The notes: a model not told the origin generated them from the sequence alone. DNA of 64,000 bases from Apodemus sylvaticus (GCF_947179515.1 NC_067492.1:11395847-11459846), one strand, 5' to 3'. Shown: positions 44,673 to 55,262, counted from the stretch's first letter. Numbers and translations are program-made.

Positions 44673-45660
44673 AAAATTAATATTACCAACATATTCTAAT
44701 TGATTGAAAATCAAAAATATGAGGAATTAGAAATTTGTTGACTGTTACCCAGTGGTCTCTCTGATTTAGTAATTGGAGAAATATGTTCAATATTGTACAA
44801 TTCATATACACTCTCTGCTTGTTTGTACATGACAGTGTCTTGCTGTGTACCACATAATGGACTTGAAATCATGCTTCTCCTATCTCAGCCCCTTATTAGT
44901 AGGATTGTTTATTTGATGCTTTTACTCCACACTATGGTTTTCAGAACAGTTTACATATTTCGAAATTACTTATATAGCCAAATGAAATATAGACAATTAA
45001 TTGGGAGGTGGCTTGTAAGAGAACAACAAAGAGTAAGACTAAATGTTTTTGCTTGATATTTATAATTATTCTATCAATTTTGGTGATGACCTTATAAGTT
45101 ACTCTTTTTCTGAGATGAATGCTTTTCAAAGTTATCATTGCCAACGAACCAGAATCTTACCCTCACCTAATGTCTGTGCCACCCTCCAAGCAGAACCATT
45201 GTTCATTGAAACAGTTGATGATGACTTCATGAATAGACCATCTTAATACACACACCATTTCTTAAATGAATGTAACCTGGTCCCTGTGGGCTGAGAATGA
45301 TGACAGTCACTCAAGTCAAATAGCTTTGACCATAGCAGGATATCTGTATCCAAATAATTGTGCCTACAATTCATTTCTCCATGCAGCAGAACTGTCAGCT
45401 CTTAGCTTAGCTACTATGGAGATAAAATCCTTTGGGAATGTAAGGAACATTGAAGTACAGTCTTATTACAATGAATTCCAATGTCTAAAAATTGTTCTTA
45501 TTTTGGGTTTGTACCATACCATAATAAGAGCCAAAATTTTAAGCTCTACTAAAAAGAAAACAAACAAACAAGCAAAAAGACTTCATCTTTTTATGTTCAT
45601 TTAATAACATGTCCATCATTTTTATGATTGGTATAAAAATATATAGTGTGTTGAATATCA
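44673..45660 (+). other. Non-L1 3' module of the half-LINE
   Basis: About 990 bp that I cannot match to L1 ORF2 or the L1 3'UTR, nor to a named gene. It is AT-rich with short open frames (for example 45,266-45,604, 112 codons, no recognised domain). Its position inside the target-site duplications shows that it was part of the retrotransposed RNA. ATTAAA words immediately before the tail (about 45,672-45,688) could be the polyadenylation signal. Confidence 0.6.
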
Positions 45661-45714
45661 TAAAAACTTAAAATTAAAATTAAAATTAAGGAAAGAAAAG
45701 AAAACAGAAACTCA

Positions 45715-45954
45715 AAACATACAGAAAAAGTTGACTAGGGAGTCTCCACTGAGACAGTCACGTGGAGACACCAAAGGGAAGAGCAGTTTGATCCTGGGGT
45801 AAGGCTTCAAAAAAACAAACAAACAAACAAACAAAAACAAAAACAACAAAAAAAACAGAAACAAAACCCAAAGCAACAGAAAACTGACATCATCAAATAT
45901 TTGGGCACTCACAGCATCCAGTAGATATGCACTGGAGGGGGAGGGGACTCAGAG
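45715..45954 (+). repeat. Unassigned DNA with (CAAA)n tract
   Basis: CAAA/CAAAAA units at about 45,808-45,862, as in many SINE tails; the preceding 90 bp do not match a SINE that I recognise. Confidence 0.6.
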
Positions 45955-45974
45955 CATTCAGTGGGAGTCCCTCT

Positions 45975-45996
45975 CCCCCCCCCCCCCCCCCCCCCC
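45975..45996 (+). repeat. Poly-C run
   Basis: About 22 consecutive C (G on the other strand); prone to slippage and sequencing error. Confidence 0.95.
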
Positions 45997-46535
45997 GTGG
46001 CGGAACTTCAGGCTGCTCTCTCTTCTGCAGGCACTTTTCTATTAAGAGATAAATGGCCTCATCATCATCCATTGCAAAAGGTTTCTCTAGCAGTCACTAG
46101 GTGTTTGCATTCTCAGACCGCATTGCTGTCCCCTCTCCCATGTCACAGTTGGTACGGTCATCCCACTAAGGGCCCTCGGAGGAAGTGAGGCAAACATGCA
46201 GGGGTCTGATATCAGGGTGCTTCCAGAGTCTGCTTCTCAGAGAGCTCAACTAGTACAAAGTCACCAGCGACCCACATACTCCTTAGTACCGATAGGATAT
46301 GTTAATCTATTCTCTGTCATCAACCCTAGGTCTCAGCCTGCTTACCTGCCCATACGTTGTGACTCAGACACAAGCAACTATCATGCAATTAGTTTTCAGA
46401 CAGACCTGAGCAAGTCAGACCTGATGCTTCTATTGCCTTTAACACTAACAGCAGCAGTAATGGTGCAAGGGAGCACAGTACAGGACATTTATCTAGAGCC
46501 TTCTAGATTCAAACTGGCAGTCTAATCTCTTCATT
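45997..46535. other. Unassigned noncoding DNA
   Basis: No exon recognised; 46,196-46,525 contains a 109-codon chance frame. Confidence 0.45.
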
Positions 46536-46539
46536 TGTT

Positions 46540-46945
46540 CTGGCGGGTTTTGAATAGTGTCTCTTAAGTATTCATGTCAACGCAGAAACTCGAGATATGA
46601 CGTTATTTGTAAATGAAGTCTTTGGAGGGGTCACTGAGGAGGCCACGAGAAGAGCTCAGTGAGTTTGCCTGCATCCTCGAGAGAAAAGATGATATGGAGA
46701 TAGAAAAGCTTTCCCGCTAAGACAGAGGCTGCGGTTGGAATGACGCCCCCCACAGGAGGAAAGCCAGGGATTGCTGTGAGCCACTAAAGGCTGTGGAAAG
46801 CACGCAGAGGGGTCTTTCCACTGTCCCTAAGAGTGCTGCCCGGATAACACCTTGATTTCAGATTTGGGGCCCTGTAAACAGCGAGAAAATAAATTTCTAC
46901 TGTCTTAGCCAGTTCACGGCCATTGGTTAAAGCGACGCTGGAAAC
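46540..46945 (+). mobile_element. Ancient mammalian LTR-like repeat
   Basis: Landmarks follow an old mammalian-wide repeat: TTCATGTCAACGCAGAAACT, GATATGACGTTATTTGTAAA, TGAAGTCTTTGGAGGGG, GCTGCGGTTGGAATGACG, GATTGCTGTGAGCCACTAAA, AACACCTTGATTTCAGATTT, and CGAGAAAATAAATTTCTACT followed by GTCTTAGCCAG. An AATAAA is retained near 46,886. Strongly diverged; family not certain. Confidence 0.55.
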
Positions 46946-46954
46946 AGACACTTG

Positions 46955-47140
46955 TGCTATGTCATTTTACTGTCACAATAACCATAGGGTGTGGACCATG
47001 TTGTTATTTCCCCTACTTTGCAAGCAAGAAGGCTTACTTCAGGGTGTCTAGGGACAACCAGAAACCCATAAGTCATGAAATGCTGAGCTAGCTTTGAACC
47101 CAAATAGTGATTTCCCAGACTCCTATTCTGGGGTTATACA
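46955..47140 (-). mobile_element. MIR SINE fragment
   Basis: TTATTTCCCCTACTTTGCAA, GCTAGCTTTGAACCCAAATA and TTCCCAGACTCCTATTCT match the reverse MIR consensus (fraction with TTTGAACCCAG.TCTG.CTGACTCC). Ancient. Confidence 0.6.
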
Positions 47141-47183
47141 CAGGCTCTGACAGGCTTTCCAGAGCCTTCCTAGACTGAAACAG

Positions 47184-47187
<4 letters not shown>

Positions 47188-47224
<37 letters not shown>
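47188..47224 (+). repeat. (CA)n microsatellite
   Basis: About 18 uninterrupted AC units. Confidence 0.97.
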
Positions 47225-47226
<2 letters not shown>

Positions 47227-48039
47227 ACATCACCATTGATAGTCTCTGTGCACTGGTCTGTCTGGTGATTAACACAGTATACAGTCTTCTGGTGTCTGAT
47301 GAGTCATGAATATGCAAGTATCCCTTCACTATAGATAGCCCCCCCCCCCAACAGTCGATCAAAGGAATAACCACCCAGGCTTTGTTTTGGGGAAGTCAAT
47401 GAGTTTCTTGCAGCCACAGGCTCATGAGTAAAGGGTCACTTGCAGGAGCCCAAGTGACTCAGAAGCATCTATGCCATCGAAAGCCCATCGCAGCATGGGT
47501 GACAGCTTCAAAGTTGCAACCCTGGAGCTCCCTGCACAAGGAGCAGGCATCTCCACAGAAGATCTCCTCCCTAGCAGCTGCAACTGCTTATGTATCCATG
47601 GGGAAGGCATGGAAAAGCTAGTTAGTTTCTGAGCTTTTAGATCCCTGAATATTGTTTGGTCCCTGATAGGAACCCCCTCGCCTCTCCAAGCGGAAATGTT
47701 AAATTTGGAGGGAACAGTTCTAAAACACATCTCTGAGCTCTTCTCCCTGGAAGCATCAGTTCACAAGGCAAGATTTGCCAGGTTTGTTGTAGGTGGGCTT
47801 GATTCCTCCATTCTCCAGACACAATTGCCCTGTCACTGGGAGGCAGGGGCTCACACCCACCAGGAACAGAAGTATGGCTACTGGAGCCTCTTGCTACCAC
47901 TTCTCCTCCTACCATCCACCAACGGAAGCACTTCTTTCTGGGCATGGACAGGGAAACAGACAAAGACAATGGCATCTTAGATAAGCAGACACTTGTAAGA
48001 GAAAAACACCCTGTGGGTCCAGCTCAGAACATCGGTTGC
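47225..48039. other. Unassigned noncoding DNA
   Basis: No repeat or exon recognised; a C run lies at 47,340-47,349. Confidence 0.45.
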
Positions 48040-48099
48040 AGTAAAAGGCCTCCCCCCACAACCCCCACCAGCTTCCAGCCTGAGGTCAGCAGGGGCAGT

Positions 48100-48485
48100 G
48101 TGAACATAGTAATTTTTCTAAGTGTCTTATTAAATCTGTCAAGTGGCTGAACATCTGTTCTCTTTTCTGCTTGTGTTTTGAGGAGCAGATCTAGCTCGGA
48201 ATCACAGGGCTTCGAGGGACCCCGGTTCATGTATAATCATACCACAGCTTTCTCCCAGGCCCTTACTAGAGCAATTAGCGAAGCTGCTTTTAACCAATTA
48301 GGCCCATCTTTTCAGCTCCCCACAGCAGAGGCTGCCGGTGCCCTCCCCACCGCTTGGCCCTCCTAGGAGTCCATTTCAAAAGGCACAATTCGAACCAATT
48401 ATGCCTGTCTTGTTATTATAATCATTAACCATCATCACGCTAATGACAACTAATAGGCTACTTCAGATCTCTTTCTGCAAACGTG
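48100..48485. promoter_or_regulatory. Candidate enhancer rich in homeodomain sites
   Basis: Repeat-free DNA with many homeodomain core sites: GCAATTAGC (48,271), AACCAATTAGG (48,292), AACCAATTATG (48,393, the same nonamer 101 bp later), TTATTATAATCATTAACC (48,412), CGCTAATGACAACTAATAGG (48,438). CpGs are retained near 48,197-48,222. Several CAATTA sites, some spaced at multiples of about ten bases, suggest a real cis-regulatory element. Activity and target gene unknown. Confidence 0.45.
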
Positions 48486-49499
48486 ATGGGGGGGCTTCAT
48501 AAATAAAAAAACAAATATTGTGTAGAAAGCTTCCAAGCTTGGCCTCCTCCTTCAAGATCTGGTCTTGCTGGGGTCTCAGGTGACATTAGGTGGAGTGTTC
48601 ATTTGTTTGGTGAAGGTTCTCAAGTCATGGGTAGGCTACAGTCAAATATTAAGCTGCACACAGCACCGTGTAAGAAAAAGAGGAAGTGTGTAAGATGGTA
48701 GCGAGGAAAGAGAATGCTCGCCTTCCTGTGGGCTCTTACCCACTCTTTCCAATGCTCAGTTTCCCTACCGGTGAAGGAACAATGGCCGTCCCACCAGAGT
48801 TCCTGCGGTGCTTCAACAGCACATGTGTGCAATGGGCCAGCACGGTGCTTACCAAACAGCCACAGTGAGTCAAAGGGATGGATTTGAACCTGCACAGTGT
48901 GTCAGGCCTGCGTTCTGCCTCTGCAGACGAAGGAGCAGCCACAAGGGAGCTGTCTGTGAGAATATATGGGCCTCACTCCTGATTCCCAGAGAGTTCCTCA
49001 CATACTGCATATGAGTACAGATGAGGCTGAAATGTCTTTGGAAGCCTGGCCTAGAGAGGGGCAGGGTATCCTAACAGGAAAACTGCTCAGCTGGTCCTGT
49101 CAGGGAGGAGGAGAGGAAGTATTTTGGGTACATGGTATATCTGTGTCACTACACGATGTGACCTCCTTTGAGTATTACCTCCGTGTCCAAGAAGAGGACT
49201 CTGAGGCGGGCACAGACTAGTGCTAATCTAGTGGTGTAGACTCAGACTCAAGCACCATGTGCTCTTGGTAGCGCTGTTTTGATCTGGGTGGGGGTATCAT
49301 CAGTTTTACCCATAGCTTCATTTCCATCATCAGAACAAATACCAGAGCAGCAGGAAGGACACACAGTGAATTGCTAATGTTAGGAGAAAGCACTGGCTCC
49401 TTGGATTCCCCTCAGAAAGGATCTCTGGAAACCCATCCCCAGACTCCACCTGAGTGTTTCTGGGGTAGTGTGAGGAGGACCACACTGAGATCAAGCAAG
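48486..49499. other. Unassigned noncoding DNA
   Basis: No exon recognised. A run of seven G lies at about 48,488. Confidence 0.45.
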
Positions 49500-49660
49500 G
49501 CGTGGACCTGAGTTCCCAACCTGCTTGAGCTCCAGATGCCTTATGTGTTTGGTAATAATGGTGGCAGCACCTACCTACCTTAGAGGGTTGTGGTAAGACT
49601 CTGCATGACACATTCGCCACTGTCTGGCACATAGTAATATTGTGCACACATGGTAACTAA
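49500..49660 (+). mobile_element. MIR SINE fragment
   Basis: GACCTGAGTTCCCAACCTGC, AATAATGGTGGCAGCACCTA, CCTACCTTAGAGGGTTGTGG and CACTGTCTGGCACATAGTAA follow the MIR 3' half closely, including the diagnostic CACCTACCT.AGGGTTGT core. Confidence 0.85.
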
Positions 49661-50045
49661 ACATAAAGCAAATCTTCACATTATGGTATATGTGATACCA
49701 GAAATGGGCAGCCACACCCTAAATAAAGGGGAAAGGGTCTCTTGAGACACTTGGAGTCCTATGTGTTTCAATACATGTCATGCTCCTCACCCCAATTCAG
49801 GATCTTGAAGGGATGGTGATGCGCTGTGCTGAATTTCCATGCATTCTCAGGTAGAAATAGGCTATATTTGTCCCTTGGAGATCACCAATGCTCACATGAA
49901 GCCTGTGTGCATTATCAAATAAAAATTAAGTAGCAAAAAAGGCAGTTTACCTCAGACCTCCATTCTGACTCAGATACGGATCTTTTTCAAGTTCCCCATG
50001 TCTTGTTATATTAACTCCTCTTCCGTTACACCTAACTGACACTAA
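49661..50045. other. Unassigned noncoding DNA
   Basis: AT-rich, no repeat or exon recognised. Confidence 0.45.
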
Positions 50046-50330
50046 TATTGCTTTCACATGCTGGGGAGGGGAGACTTTAATTTTAAATACTCAAACTCCT
50101 TAGATGTCTCCCTTGCTATAAAAAAAATAAAATGCCTTATTCTTTCAGAAGTCAGATCAAAGAAAGGAGCAAACCTTTCGTCTAAAAGCCAGCAGCAACT
50201 TTTTCCAGAGAAGGCAGCCAGGATTTCTCTGCGTGGCTGAAAGGCAAGCCGACAATGCGTCTGGTTCAGCGCGAGAGGAGGGCGCGTGTGGGGCTCACTC
50301 CCATGTTGAAATACAACCATGCTGCTTTGC
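50046..50330. promoter_or_regulatory. Candidate conserved noncoding element
   Basis: Repeat-free; an AT-rich left half (GACTTTAATTTTAAATACTC, GCTATAAAAAAAATAAAATG) joins a CpG-containing right half (50,178, 50,230, 50,250-50,290). Constraint is inferred from CpG retention only. Confidence 0.28.
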
Positions 50331-50899
50331 AGGGGAACCCGTTAGCCAACTCCTGCCCATCCCAACCCCGGTCCTCACACACCTAACCCACTACTTAACT
50401 TCCCAGGACTCAGGGCACCCTTGGTGATATCTATGGGTTCAGGCTTCCCATTTCCTGAGCCAGATACCATCTGCTCTCCTCACAACAAATGCAAACCCAT
50501 GACTCACTCTCCAGGAGTGAGGCCATCAGCTCAGCGTGCAAGCCGAAGAAGGAATTCAGAACACCCTGTGGTTCAGCCTTAACCTGATCTACACAGATGT
50601 TTTACATGTAGGGCCATCGCTGGTAGAGGAACACAGCTCTGCCTTTCTGGTGGACAGGGTTCCAGGGTGACATGCTTGCATGGGGATGACACAAGGACTC
50701 CCCACCTTGGTTCACTACTTCAAGTGGACTGCTCCAGATGGCAATCGCCAGGGCTTCTCTAACACCGGCATGCCCAGAATCCCTGGAAAGCTGGTTAAAA
50801 TGCACCTGGCCCAGCCCTCCCCTCCAAGATCCCCCCATGTACCCACCAGACCTGTTTGTCATCTACAGTTCTGCATTTAAAGAACATATACAGGCAATC
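50331..50899. other. Unassigned noncoding DNA
   Basis: No repeat or exon recognised. Confidence 0.45.
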
Positions 50900-51250
50900 G
50901 TTCTCAGCATCAGTTTTTATAGTTGTCAAATAAGGGAAATAACCTAAATGTGTGTCAGCAGGAGGCAGATAAATAAGATGTAGTGTATTTATACTATGGA
51001 TTTTCATACACATTACATGGAAGATAAAAGGCCAGTTACAAATGGCACATTGTGCATGATTCCAGATTTCTACTTAATGCCCAGAAGATGAAAGTGTATA
51101 CACAGAGAGGGCAAGTGTGACTTGCTTGTGCCTGGAATCCGAGGAGGAAGAGAGAATTACTGCTGGCAGGCATAGGGACACCTCTTCAGGTGATGGAACT
51201 TTCTGGAATTCAACCATAGTGATATTTTCAGTCATGCCCTTCCCTCTTCT
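50900..51250 (+). mobile_element. Ancient LINE-1 3' relic
   Basis: Collinear with the L1M ORF2 end and 3'UTR: GAAATAACCTAAATGTGTGT, AGATAAATAAGATGTAGTGT, ATTTATACTATGGATTTTCA, GCATGATTCCAGATTTCTAC, and TGATGGAACTTTCTGGAATT. Frame lost. A B1 lies just downstream. Confidence 0.7.
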
Positions 51251-51287
51251 ATGTGACTGGTAAATATCTCTGTTGATGTTAGATCCC

Positions 51288-51405
51288 GCCAGCTAGGCAC
51301 GGTAGTGTATGCCTGTAATCCCAGCACTGAGTTAGAGGCAGGTGGATTTCTGGTCTATGGAGCAAGTTCCTGCACAGCTGGGGCTACACAGAAACCCCAC
51401 CTTAG
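51288..51405 (+). mobile_element. B1 SINE, internally shortened
   Basis: GCCAGCTAGGCACGGTAGTG, TATGCCTGTAATCCCAGCAC, TAGAGGCAGGTGGATTTCTG, GGTCTATGGAGCAAGTTCCT, CAGCTGGGGCTACACAGAAA follow B1, lacking part of the middle (the GAGGCCAGCCTG segment). Confidence 0.9.
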
Positions 51406-51794
51406 TGGGGATGGGGTTATAATTCGCATCTGCTTCTGCTTGTCTTCGGGGAGAGGCAGAGCCACAGCACAGTATTGGCAGGGCCCACATAAAGAGCGGA
51501 GTTAAGTATGGCATGAGAAAGAGACTTGTGGTCTCAGGAAAGGCATTGCTCATTTATCAGCAACACCAAAGGACATGTGGTCATCAGAAATCCCATAGAG
51601 CATCCAAGTGGCCACTGAGCCCAGTGCTTAAAGCCCTCCAACACACCTCCCTTCCTCGAGACAATACTACCGTGACAACAGTTGAGGGTCCCATCATGGC
51701 TGCGTTTAATAACCCAGGCTGTGTGCCAGCCACAGACACACGTGTGTGTGTGTTGAGGCTGGAGCTTGAGATCAGGTGTTTTCCTCAATCATTT
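51406..51794. other. Unassigned noncoding DNA
   Basis: No exon or other repeat recognised. Confidence 0.4.
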
Positions 51795-51993
51795 TCTACC
51801 TTCTTTTTGAGATGGAGTCTCTGACTGAACCCAAAGTTTACCTGATTTAGCTAGATTGACTGGCTAACAAACCCCGGGGATCCCCGTGTCTCTCTGCCTT
51901 CACAGTGCTGGAGCTACTGATGTGTGTCACCATATCCGTCTTTTTAAATGGGTGCTAAGGATGTGTTCCTACTGAGCCGTCCCTCCAGCCCCA
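51795..51993 (-). mobile_element. B4A/RSINE1 SINE
   Basis: Reverse-strand B4A: TTTTTGAGATGGAGTCTCTG, GATTGACTGGCTAACAAACC, CCGGGGATCCCCGTGTCTCT, CAGTGCTGGAGCTACTGATG, TGTGTCACCATATCCGTC, and the head CTGAGCCGTCCCTCCAGCCC. Part of the tRNA-like region is deleted. Confidence 0.88.
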
Positions 51994-52945
51994 TTTCTTG
52001 CCTGGTACGAGATGCATATATATTGAGTTTGTAGCACAGTACAAAAGACTCACTTAAATGAGGCTAGTTAGAAGAACAATACAAAACACTTAAAAAGGTG
52101 GCAAAGGCAGAACCTCCGGAAGGTTGGGGACAGCAAGAAGCCACCAGTCCCTTGAATCTAAGGGTCCTGGAAAATAGAGAGATGGATGTCAGCACCTGGG
52201 GAGAAAAGACAGAGCAAAGAAATGGATCAAAGCTATTCCCAATGACTCAGAAGGGAGCTGTTCAGAACATCAGTTCTCTTACCCCACACTCTCCCCAGCT
52301 CCAAGTTGTTTTTCTGTCATCAGAGGGACCCATTTAGTGACCCGAGGAAAAGGAAATGCAATGGCTGGACTCACAGACATGAGCCTCTTAGCTTCAAGAA
52401 TTGACATGGAGAAATGGGAAGCATCCAATATTTCATTGTCACTGTAAACTGAGGTCTGAAATAGCCAAGGTTGCACGTCTCAAAGGCCAGAGTTGGGCTA
52501 GGATCCTGGTGTTGTGGTGGGGCCTCCACCACCAGGCATGACTGCAGGCCTTCCCCAGACAGAGTAGCTAATAACCACCCGGCTTCTGCAAAGAATGGCC
52601 GACACTCTCTGGGCTCTCAAGGTCAAGAGAGAGAACAGTGATGAGTATGAAATGGTAATCCAGACCCCATAACCCTGGGCCCCCCACACCCTCCAAAGCT
52701 TAGCTGTATCACCCACATTGCTCCTGGGTATCAACTCTTCAGCCAGGTTGCTGACTGAAGCTCAGATACAAATCATCAGGTAAAAGGTTTACCTTGAAGT
52801 ATTTAAAACTCTGGCTTCTCTGTTGCCCAGAGGCCGGCTATGCCTCCTTGCAGTGGCTGAGGCAGAGTTCTCTCGCAATTCCTACCTGTCATTTAAGAGA
52901 AAATGCCACCTGGGGAGATGCTTCGCTGAAGACCTATGCCATCCC
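51994..52945. other. Unassigned noncoding DNA
   Basis: No exon or repeat recognised. Confidence 0.45.
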
Positions 52946-52949
52946 TGGG

Positions 52950-53175
52950 GACTGGGGAGATGGCTCATTGGTGCTTGCCTTGCAAGCATGGGGGTGGGGG
53001 TGGGGCTGAGTTCTAATATATATATATATAAAACTGGGCATAGTGATAAGGGCTGGCAATCCCAGCACAGAGGAGGCACAGACGGGTGGATCCCTGGAGC
53101 TTCCTGGCCAGCCAACCTACTTGGCAAGCTCAAGGTCAACAAGAGACCCTGTGTCAAAGAAAAAAAAAAGTCGAT
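52950..53175 (+). mobile_element. B4A/RSINE1 SINE with internal expansions
   Basis: Head GACTGGGGAGATGGCTCATT, TGCTTGCCTTGCAAGCATG, then a (GGGGGT) stretch and CTGAGTTCTAAT, a short (TA)n, AAAACTGGGCATAGTGATAA, GGCAATCCCAGCACAGAGGA, GTGGATCCCTGGAGCTTCCT, AAGAGACCCTGTGTCAAAGA and an A tail. Two microsatellites have grown inside the SINE. Confidence 0.9.
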
Positions 53176-53242
53176 GAGGCCAGAAGAACAACAACCAAGG
53201 TTGTCATCTGTCCTTCCTACACGTGCGTGCACACACATCACA

Positions 53243-53244
<2 letters not shown>

Positions 53245-53340
<96 letters not shown>

Positions 53341-53391
53341 ATCCTGCCACAGGTGCCTACACATACACACACACACACACATACACACACC
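53245..53391 (+). repeat. (CA)n(TA)n...(CA)n compound microsatellite
   Basis: About 19 CA units, about 24 TA units (53,283-53,331), a short unique piece and another (CA)n (53,363-53,391). It follows the B4A tail. Open frames of up to 255 codons crossing it are not credible genes. Confidence 0.95.
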
Positions 53392-54783
53392 TCCAAGCCT
53401 TCAAGGAAAAAAAAGCCCCTCTTCCTGCTCTGATTCCAGAAATTTCCAAGATCGCAGCACCAAGGACTGGATAATAGGGTTCCTGAGTGAATCTGATTAC
53501 AAGGGACCACCTTTGTTTGACTTTGTAGATCATACCAACTGGAGCTCCAGGGTTCTGGAGCTGTCACGAGAAGATGAATCCTGGAAATAGATGTCCCCCA
53601 CCAGTGACTTGGTGAGGAGGCCTTGGTGTGGGCTTAGCTGACATCTGAGTGGTGGGGTTGCTGTAGAGGGGCCAGCCCATCTTCCACCCCAGCCTCTGGA
53701 GTCGTGCAGGCCTGAAGAACACAGCGCCCACAGTAAACATGTGGACATCCAGGAGCAACCTTTGGGGAGATGGGCTGATGGCCTATCTTTAGCCCCGGCA
53801 CTGGAGCTCCAAGCCTATTCATTTCACCAGCTCCACTGTTCTGTGCTGGCGGAAGGGGTGGCTCTCCCAGTGACCACCTTGTCCACCTCTGCTACTGCAT
53901 ACATGATGGTCTCTGACTCTGGCAGGTCACAAAACAGAGCCTGGTTTATGGTCACTCCCTCACCCTCTTTCCTCCATCTGTAGATCTTTCTGTCCCAAAT
54001 AAATCAAAGTTACTGTTTCTCCCCTGCCCCCCTGGCTCTCAGCAGGCTGCAGCTCAGGCCATTTCTTTCAGATAATGACCCGGGCATGCTCTCGAACTAG
54101 GCTGCTGTGGAGCTCTGGCCAAAATAGAAACAAGATTGTGTGGGCCATACCCTAGGGCCTCTGAGGCACTATGTGGGTCTCCCTCTGGCTGGGTCCACCC
54201 CAGCTATTTGTCTGCCTCATGACAGATGGGACGGGAGAGGGCATCGAGGGCAGAGTGTGCAGGCACAAAGTGTTCTCTCCCACTCACCCCCAGTGGACTC
54301 CCAGGTGGAGCCGCGGGCCACACTGTCTTCATGTCTGAAGGACTTGCAATTGATTTCCACTGCAGACACAGAAGGTGGAGCTTAGATGTCATCTGGCGAG
54401 CATTTTTCAGAGCACAGACTTCTGTTATTAAACAAGGCCTCTCGTGGAATACTAAAATGTGAAAGAGATATGCACAATGTCACTCAAGCTCAGCAGCAGG
54501 GAACGCAAAGCCTTCTCCGCCTTCTCCCCCATCAACTGCACAGGTTCGCAGGGGGGAGGTCTCTGTGGAGGCCCAGATGTAGTTTGGAAGTACCAGGTTG
54601 GTGGCTACTGTGCAATGCTACTACACTCTCACCATGGTGGTTTATGGTATTTCTACACACACGTTTCTAAGTCTTGTTTCTGGTGTCTGCTGTTCTCCCT
54701 GTAGGACCCCAGAATGCCTCGCTACTCCTCTGGTCTGACCTCCCCGTTCTGTGGTTGGGCCCCCTCTGTTGTGATCCCAGAGT
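53392..54783. other. Unassigned noncoding DNA
   Basis: No exon or repeat is confidently recognised. Short frames of 60-94 codons overlap one another on both strands. Confidence 0.45.
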
Positions 54784-55113
54784 ATGGTGGTATGAATAAG
54801 CATAGTCTTCACAAGCTCATAGAGTTGAATGTTCTATTGCTGGGTGTTGGAACAGTCTGGGAAGGATTAGGAGGTGTGGCCTTGTTGAGGGAGGTGGACT
54901 TTGCCACCTCCATGCTAAGCCCAGTCTCACTCTTTCTGTGGATCAGATATAAACTCTCTGCTACTGTTCCAGTGACTACCTGCTGTCATGCTCCCTGCCA
55001 TGATGATGATGATGATGATGATGACGATGAGGAGGAGGAGGAAAGAGAAGAAGAAGAAGAAGAAGAAGAAGAAGAAGAAGAAGAAGAAGAAGAAGAAGAA
55101 GAAGAAGAAGAAG

Positions 55114-55191
<78 letters not shown>

Positions 55192-55262
55192 AACAACTAG
55201 CCCTCTGAAACTATAAACAACTCCCCAAATGCTTTCTTCTTTAAGTTTTCATCCTGGTGTTT
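54784..55262 (+). mobile_element. MaLR-like LTR split by compound triplet repeat
   Basis: Left part: GGTATGAATAAGCATAGTCT, GGGTGTTGGAACAGTCTGGG, AAGGATTAGGAGGTGTGGCC, TTGTTGAGGGAGGTGG, GTGGATCAGATATAAACTCT, CATGCTCCCTGCCATGATGA. Right part after the triplets: TAGCCCTCTGAAACTATAAAC and AAATGCTTTCTTCTTTAAGT. Together they follow a rodent MaLR LTR, with the triplets occupying the site of its ATGATGATAATGG word. Confidence 0.8.
55000..55190 (+). repeat. Compound triplet array ATG-AGG-GAA-CAA-CAG-CAA
   Basis: Consecutive in-phase blocks: (ATG)8 at 55,000-55,023, ACG ATG (AGG)4, then after a short AAAGA bridge (GAA)23 at 55,047-55,115, (CAA)10 at 55,116-55,145, (CAG)12 at 55,146-55,181 and (CAA)3. 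Neighbouring blocks mostly differ by one base, as expected if new motifs arose by point mutation followed by slippage. The poly-Asp/Glu/Gln frame (54,714-55,193) is a by-product. Confidence 0.98.

Larger units (their letters stand above)
42936..45699 (+). mobile_element. Chimeric half-LINE (HAL1-like) insertion
   Basis: Seen: a 15-bp direct repeat GAAAACAGAAGCTCA (42,921-42,935) recurs as GAAAACAGAAACTCA (45,700-45,714), one mismatch. Between them, in order, are two tandem L1 5' monomers, the rest of an L1 5'UTR, a decayed ORF1, the first part of ORF2 (L1 homology stops near 44,671), about 970 bp of non-L1 DNA, and an A-rich tail (45,661-45,699). This is the layout of one retrotransposed RNA. 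Known: half-L1 (HAL1) elements keep ORF1 and lack ORF2 and have been reported in rodents. Inferred: this is a HAL1-type family member, or a one-off chimera from template switching or splicing. Confidence 0.75.

Noticed and set aside
52823..53590. A 255-codon plus-strand frame
   Set aside because: It crosses a B4A SINE and CA/TA microsatellites, with no domain and no conserved start.
54714..55193. A 159-codon frame with poly-Asp, poly-Glu and poly-Gln resembling a polyglutamine protein
   Set aside because: It runs through a MaLR LTR and a triplet array, with no independent coding signal.
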